Shown piece by piece: positions 60,390 through 64,000 of a stretch of 64,000 nucleotides of DNA. The notes under the pieces were generated by a model. The model searched no databases. It was not told the DNA's origin and saw nothing but the letters and a program-made list of their open reading frames with translations. A program made the position numbers and the translations under genes. Position 1 is the first letter of the stretch; each line of letters begins with the position of its first letter. The stretch is from Diphasiastrum complanatum (lineage: Eukaryota; Streptophyta; Lycopodiopsida; Lycopodiales; Lycopodiaceae), in contig CM055097.1 of assembly GCA_029204225.1 (NCBI GenBank), positions 74,110,973 to 74,174,972 on the forward strand, given 5' to 3'.

Positions 60390-60390
<1 letters not shown>
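57606..60390. other. No gene recognised
   Basis: This region lies upstream of the methyltransferase gene. A frame near 59290-59440 has SKALLEIHQRNKQRDEQIKF and is coding-like, but I cannot place it. Frames at 58565-59131 run through a (CT)n tract and are not credible genes. Near 59945-60075 the phrase TCTAGAATCxxAATGCAACTCTC with GGAATACCTTATAGT is repeated once. Confidence 0.4.
58732..58811. repeat. (CT)40 microsatellite
   Basis: About forty uninterrupted CT units, the longest dinucleotide tract of this type in the window. Confidence 0.97.
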
Positions 60391-60391
<1 letters not shown>

Positions 60392-60456
<65 letters not shown>

Positions 60457-60468
60457 TGTGTGTGTGTG
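60392..60468. repeat. Compound microsatellite (GA)n(GT)n
   Basis: GA units to 60454 followed by about seven GT units. It ends about 250 bp upstream of the methyltransferase start codon. Confidence 0.97.
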
Positions 60469-60512
60469 GTTTATGGCACCAATTATTTTACCCCCAGCCA
60501 CTCGATTTTCGC

Positions 60513-60518
60513 CACGTG
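60513..60518 (+). promoter_or_regulatory. G-box in the methyltransferase promoter
   Basis: CACGTG lies about 200 bp before the ATG, with a second ACGTG core near 60550 and a GATAAG box near 60606. G-box plus GATA motifs often occur together in light-responsive plant promoters. Regulation is only inferred. Confidence 0.3.
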
Positions 60519-60719
60519 ACATAAGCCATTACCTTTTCTATAATGAACGTGGCAAAATCTTAGCGGTTAAGAATATACCAAGGCTTTCAATCACTGGGCC
60601 ATTGAGATAAGGCCTTTTCTTTATCTCCTGCATTTCGTGGTTTCCTGTGTTAGTGCGTCATCTTCTTTCAGTTTCTGAGAGAAGCATTCTTTGCTGTTGA
60701 AAGCGACGGAGGAGAGGCT

Positions 60720-60918
60720 ATGGCGTCATCGACGAGGTCGCTGAGCTCGCTACCATACGACCTTGTGATGAAGGCCGGGCTGCAGATGCTGGAGGCCAAT
60801 TTGGTGCCCGATTTCCTGCTGCGGAGGGCTGCGCGCATGCTCCTCTCCATGCGCCTCCGCGTCTCCTACAAGCCCACTGCAGCCGAGCAGCTTCGCGACC
60901 TCATGGAATTCGCGCATT
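60720..60918 (+). CDS. Coclaurine N-methyltransferase-like protein, exon 1
   Basis: The ATG at 60720 opens a frame beginning MASSTRSLSSLPYDLVMKAG with LLRRAARMLLSMRLRVSYK, PTAAEQLRDLMEFAH. This matches the N-terminal helices of the CNMT-like family (YDxxxxxGLxxLExNLxPDxxxRRxxRxLLxxRLxxxYKPTxExQLxxLxxF), SAM-dependent methyltransferases with a cyclopropane-fatty-acid-synthase fold and usually about 350-360 residues. True coclaurine N-methyltransferases act in benzylisoquinoline alkaloid synthesis, but most plants have relatives of unknown substrate, so the substrate is left open. The exon is GC-rich, as first exons often are, and ends CATT|GTGAGT in phase 1. Confidence 0.85.
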
Positions 60919-61356
60919 GTGAGTGTTGTTTCTAGCTTCAATTCCTGCTTCAATGCTCTTCACGTAGTTTGCTCTCTGTAGTCTGTCTCCTATAACTCGC
61001 ACTTCCAGGAATGGGCAACACATTATCTATTCGAGACCCGTTGTTACAGCTTGATCTTAATAGTGATCTCAAAAGCTTTGTTAGGAAGTAAACTTTTTTG
61101 TTGCAAGACACATTCATGGGGGCAACTTCTCTGAAAGTAAAGGATTTCTTTGAGGTGGGCCCTTGTATATCTGAAGTGTATTAATTTTTTGAAAGGAGTT
61201 TCTATGGCTTGAGGTCATAAAAATCTGGAAGGGCTCCATGAAAATGTTATAAAGATGTCGAAGTGCTCCAGCAAAAGTGTTCATGAGTTTCGTGAACCAT
61301 ACAACATGTCATAAAAAAGAGGTGGTCCTCACATGGAATCATAAATGGTTCCCACT

Positions 61357-61358
<2 letters not shown>

Positions 61359-61405
<47 letters not shown>
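61359..61405. repeat. (GA)n microsatellite in methyltransferase intron 1
   Basis: About 23 GA units. Confidence 0.96.
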
Positions 61406-61407
<2 letters not shown>

Positions 61408-61430
61408 CATATGTGGTGCCCACTTTTATA

Positions 61431-61477
61431 GAGAGAGAAAGAGGAGTGGGTCATAGGCACACTTGGAAAGAAATTGA

Positions 61478-61540
<63 letters not shown>

Positions 61541-61576
61541 GAGTGGGTCATAGGCACACTTGGAAAGAAATTGAGG
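61431..61576. repeat. Segmental duplication around a (GA)n tract
   Basis: GAGAAAGAGGAGTGGGTCAT and the following AGGCACACTTGGAAAGAAAT with TTGAGG occur at 61434-61479 and again at 61531-61576, 97 bp apart, separated by (AG)n (61480-61535). The unit was probably duplicated together with the microsatellite. Confidence 0.93.
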
Positions 61577-61619
61577 TAAATTTGCCATTCTGGGTAACAT
61601 CACTTGTCCTTTACAGAAG

Positions 61620-61724
61620 TGGATAAATTTTGAAGTGACCTTTTCATTGGGTCATCTTGCCATAAAAATGGGGTCACCATCTTTTATGGCAAGATTTTCC
61701 AATGGAAAGGTCACTGAAAATCCA
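61620..61724. repeat. Inverted repeat with 14-nt loop in methyltransferase intron 1
   Basis: The arm 61620-61667 (TGGATAAATTTTGAAGTGAC...CTTGCCATAAAA) pairs with 61682-61724 (TTTTATGGCAAG...TCACTGAAAATCCA), with a few mismatches and bulges. It would form a hairpin of about 43-48 bp in the transcript. It may be a small MITE or foldback. Confidence 0.82.
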
Positions 61725-62869
61725 TTGCCCCATGCATAAAATTTCATTGTCTTATGAGAGCCTTATTTAGGAAGAGGACATATCCTTAATTATAAGAATT
61801 AATCAAATAAAATTGATTGCTTAGTTGGAAAAAAGTCCGATGATATAATCAACAATGCACTACTTAGTACTCTTCCTTTTGCTTAACTAGAAAGGTATCA
61901 ATAAAGCACGCTATCATTTCTATGACCACCAATGTACCACTTCTTGAAACACTGCTTGTGTTTGTTGTTGGACTTATGTTTTCTCTAGCCTAGCCTTTCT
62001 CATGTTGGTATGTATGGGTTCTATTAAACCTATGTTTCATAATGGATTAGATGCCCCTTAATTGTCAAAATATAGTTGGGAGTAGACCAATTGTGATGTG
62101 GTGGTAGAAAACCCCTTTTGTATTCAAGTTATGTAGTTAGATACCGCCTAGGTGCTGTGGATTGTATTCAAAGTCTGATTTGGTTTAATAATTCTTAACT
62201 TAGATATGGACATAAATTGAATTGTGGAGTCTTGTGCTCGTTCATGAAAATTCCATTGGCAACCTGTTTGCAAATAGTTGCATACACGTGATTAGTTCAA
62301 GAAGTCGTTCTCTATGAGAAAAAATATTATAGTTGGAATCACTCAAAAGTTTAGTCTTTATGTTCTTCCGAGTGTTTAGGAGGAAATACAAATTGATGCT
62401 ACAAGGTGATGGCCAATGCAATGTTACCATTGTAGTATCATATGGTCACATGTTCCGTATGAGTATTAGATTTAACAAAGCATTATGTACCGACAAACAA
62501 CAAACATCCTATTCAATCTAGTTGTAGACAATTTTTATAAATTCTTGAACTTCATGAATTCGATACTTTGGATACTTTTAAGATTGACATTAGGAAGAAA
62601 AGCACAAGATGTTTCAATATTGTGATTACATGCAACAATACTGAATATCAAAGAGTAATATTTGAATATCAAAGAGTACTATTTGGATTAGTTTAAGAAT
62701 CTAGCTCAAGTGGGTTCTTTCAAAGGTTTAGTACATACAATGAATGTCATGCACCTGATTACATGAGGTCTTTTTGAAATCGCTAACTTCCTACTTGGGA
62801 GTGAACGAATCCTTTTCAAAGAAGGGATGATTTATGTTTCAATTTTGATGTTGAATTATGATGTGGCAG

Positions 62870-62978
62870 CTTTGAAGGAGTTTCCAATCGCAGTCCACTC
62901 GGATAAACCAAATTCACAACACTATGAAGTTCCCACTGAATTTTACAAATTGGTGCTTGGAAAACACATGAAATACAG
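62870..62978 (+). CDS. Coclaurine N-methyltransferase-like protein, exon 2
   Basis: After an acceptor GTGGCAG|CTTTG the frame continues SLKEFPIAVHSDKPNSQHYE and VPTEFYKLVLGKHMKY, the conserved block preceding the SAM-binding domain (family: MPIAxHTEKxxxQHYEVPTEFFKLVLGxxLKYS). Length 109 nt, phase consistent with exon 1. The 3' boundary after AAATACAG is followed by GCAAGA, so this intron appears to use a GC donor. Exons 3 onward, with the SAM-binding glycine-rich motif, are not in the window. Confidence 0.82.
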
Positions 62979-64000
62979 GCAAGATTTTAAAGCATGTTTC
63001 CATCGTTTCTATGCATCTACACTTTTGAATTTAATCAAATTTCAATGTAATATTTGGGGAATATGAAGGTGCGTGCAAATGCTTTCTGAAGTATTCTCAA
63101 AGGAATGTAAGATGAGTTGGATGAGATGGAGCAATCTTTGTTTGTTGTTCTGACTTGCAAAGTATAGGGCTAGAATGTGCAGGATGATGTTTTGATGATT
63201 AATTATGTGCCAATTCAAATTATTGTCACCATTCACTATAAGGTTCTATGAAGCTATGGTACAGGAAAGTTTACGTTACCTTATTCCAATATCAGCCCGA
63301 CTATATTTTGTGGTTGCCAATGCTGTGTTATCCATAACATATTATGGAAATATCATAATGCTCCAAGACAACATTGTTTTAAAGGAATGTGCAGTGGAAG
63401 AATTTATGACCATTGAAATATATGTGAATGAACAATCAAAGAACTCTTCATCTGGTCACATACATTGGCAGACTTTCACACTCTTGGCTTGAAAAAGCAG
63501 ATCTTTGATTCTCTTTATGCTTTGAATTCTGCAAAAGCTGAGTTTTGATCTCTTTGCACTTTAAACTGCATGCTTTGGAAACACTGTACATCTTTCAACA
63601 GGCACATCAATACGAGATAGTATGAAAGGTACCCTAAAGGCCAATAATTACGAAGGGTTGAAGCAAGGTATTCACATAACATTACAGTGATAAGTCAGTA
63701 GCAGTTCTGGGTGACAATATGCAAATTAATCGGCTCAATAACATGATAAATTTAAATTTACAGCTGACTGTTTTTAAGTTTTGGGGCTGCGAGATGCATC
63801 CTTTGGATTTAGTTCAGGACACTTTTTTCATTTTGTAACAAATTTGAATCATCTGTGTCTATAACAACGTAGCAGTTTATTTTCCTGGTTATGTTTCAAT
63901 TTCTAAGAATTTCTCTTAAGACGAGGCACTTCAGAAAATGTATGACAAACTGGGAAAATAAATGCCAGTTGCGACCCTACTTTTCCTTCACCTAGATTCT
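62979..64000. other. Start of methyltransferase intron 2; no exon found
   Basis: I looked for the expected CCYF-containing third exon and its acceptor and found none up to the window end. The short frames here do not match the family. Confidence 0.5.

Noticed and set aside
60720-62978. Naming the gene as a true coclaurine N-methyltransferase of alkaloid synthesis
   Set aside because: Only the N-terminal 100 residues are present, and the family is widespread in plants that make no such alkaloids; substrate residues lie outside the window.

Overview
This window is nuclear DNA from a flowering plant. The two host genes have short exons with GT-AG introns, and most of the rest is Ty1/copia and Ty3/gypsy retrotransposon debris, with LINE and En/Spm-type material and many long (GA)n/(CT)n/(GT)n microsatellites. 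Several minus-strand and plus-strand LTRs are followed by the plant retrotransposon primer-binding sequence TGGTATCAGAGC. I cannot name the species. All coordinates were read by eye from the sequence. Splice junctions are stated to the base where I checked them; transposon boundaries without a stated motif are approximate.

Host genes. (1) A ten-exon gene on the minus strand (20817 down to 7728) encodes a plastid-type ADP/ATP carrier of the mitochondrial carrier family, closest by memory to the Arabidopsis envelope/thylakoid ADP,ATP carriers. Exons 1 and 2 lie at about 20.0-20.8 kb, and exons 3-10 are packed into 7.7-9.75 kb. Intron 2 is about 10.3 kb and holds a LINE remnant, a long inverted repeat, a copia remnant and several microsatellites. 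The stop codon abuts a (GA)n tract. (2) On the plus strand at the right end, two exons (60720-60918 and 62870-62978) encode the start of a coclaurine N-methyltransferase-like (cyclopropane-fatty-acid-synthase fold) SAM methyltransferase; the remaining exons lie beyond the window.

Transposon layout. 0.7-7.2 kb: an LTR with primer-binding site, a copia RNase H fragment with polypurine tract, and two degenerate minus-strand gypsy elements, one with an extra RNase H after the integrase. 10-19 kb (inside intron 2): LINE endonuclease/RT remnant, foldback repeat, and a copia element without RT. 21-26 kb: a plus-strand copia element with PBS, gag, protease, integrase and part of RT. 27.1-34.7 kb: a minus-strand gypsy element split by a copia element (28423-34376) that has near-identical 831-bp LTRs and a perfect 5-bp target duplication (CAGGA). 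34.7-41.6 kb: a minus-strand En/Spm-like gene region with a Transposase_24-type reading frame, a coiled-coil segment and a Ulp1-type cysteine protease whose catalytic His, Asp, Gln and Cys are visible, plus two clusters of AATTGCGAAAA-type repeats. 42-52 kb: copia RNase H fragments, and a gypsy element in the unusual order pol - tandem array - LTR start - gag that sits between two 0.6-kb direct repeats. 52.3-57.6 kb: a minus-strand copia element with both ends recognisable. 57.6-60.4 kb: no gene recognised.

No cellular pathway links the two host genes. The interest of the window is structural: nested insertions, repeated loss of single pol domains, and tandem-array evolution in a gypsy 3' region. 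I saw no tRNA, rRNA, CRISPR array or organellar gene.
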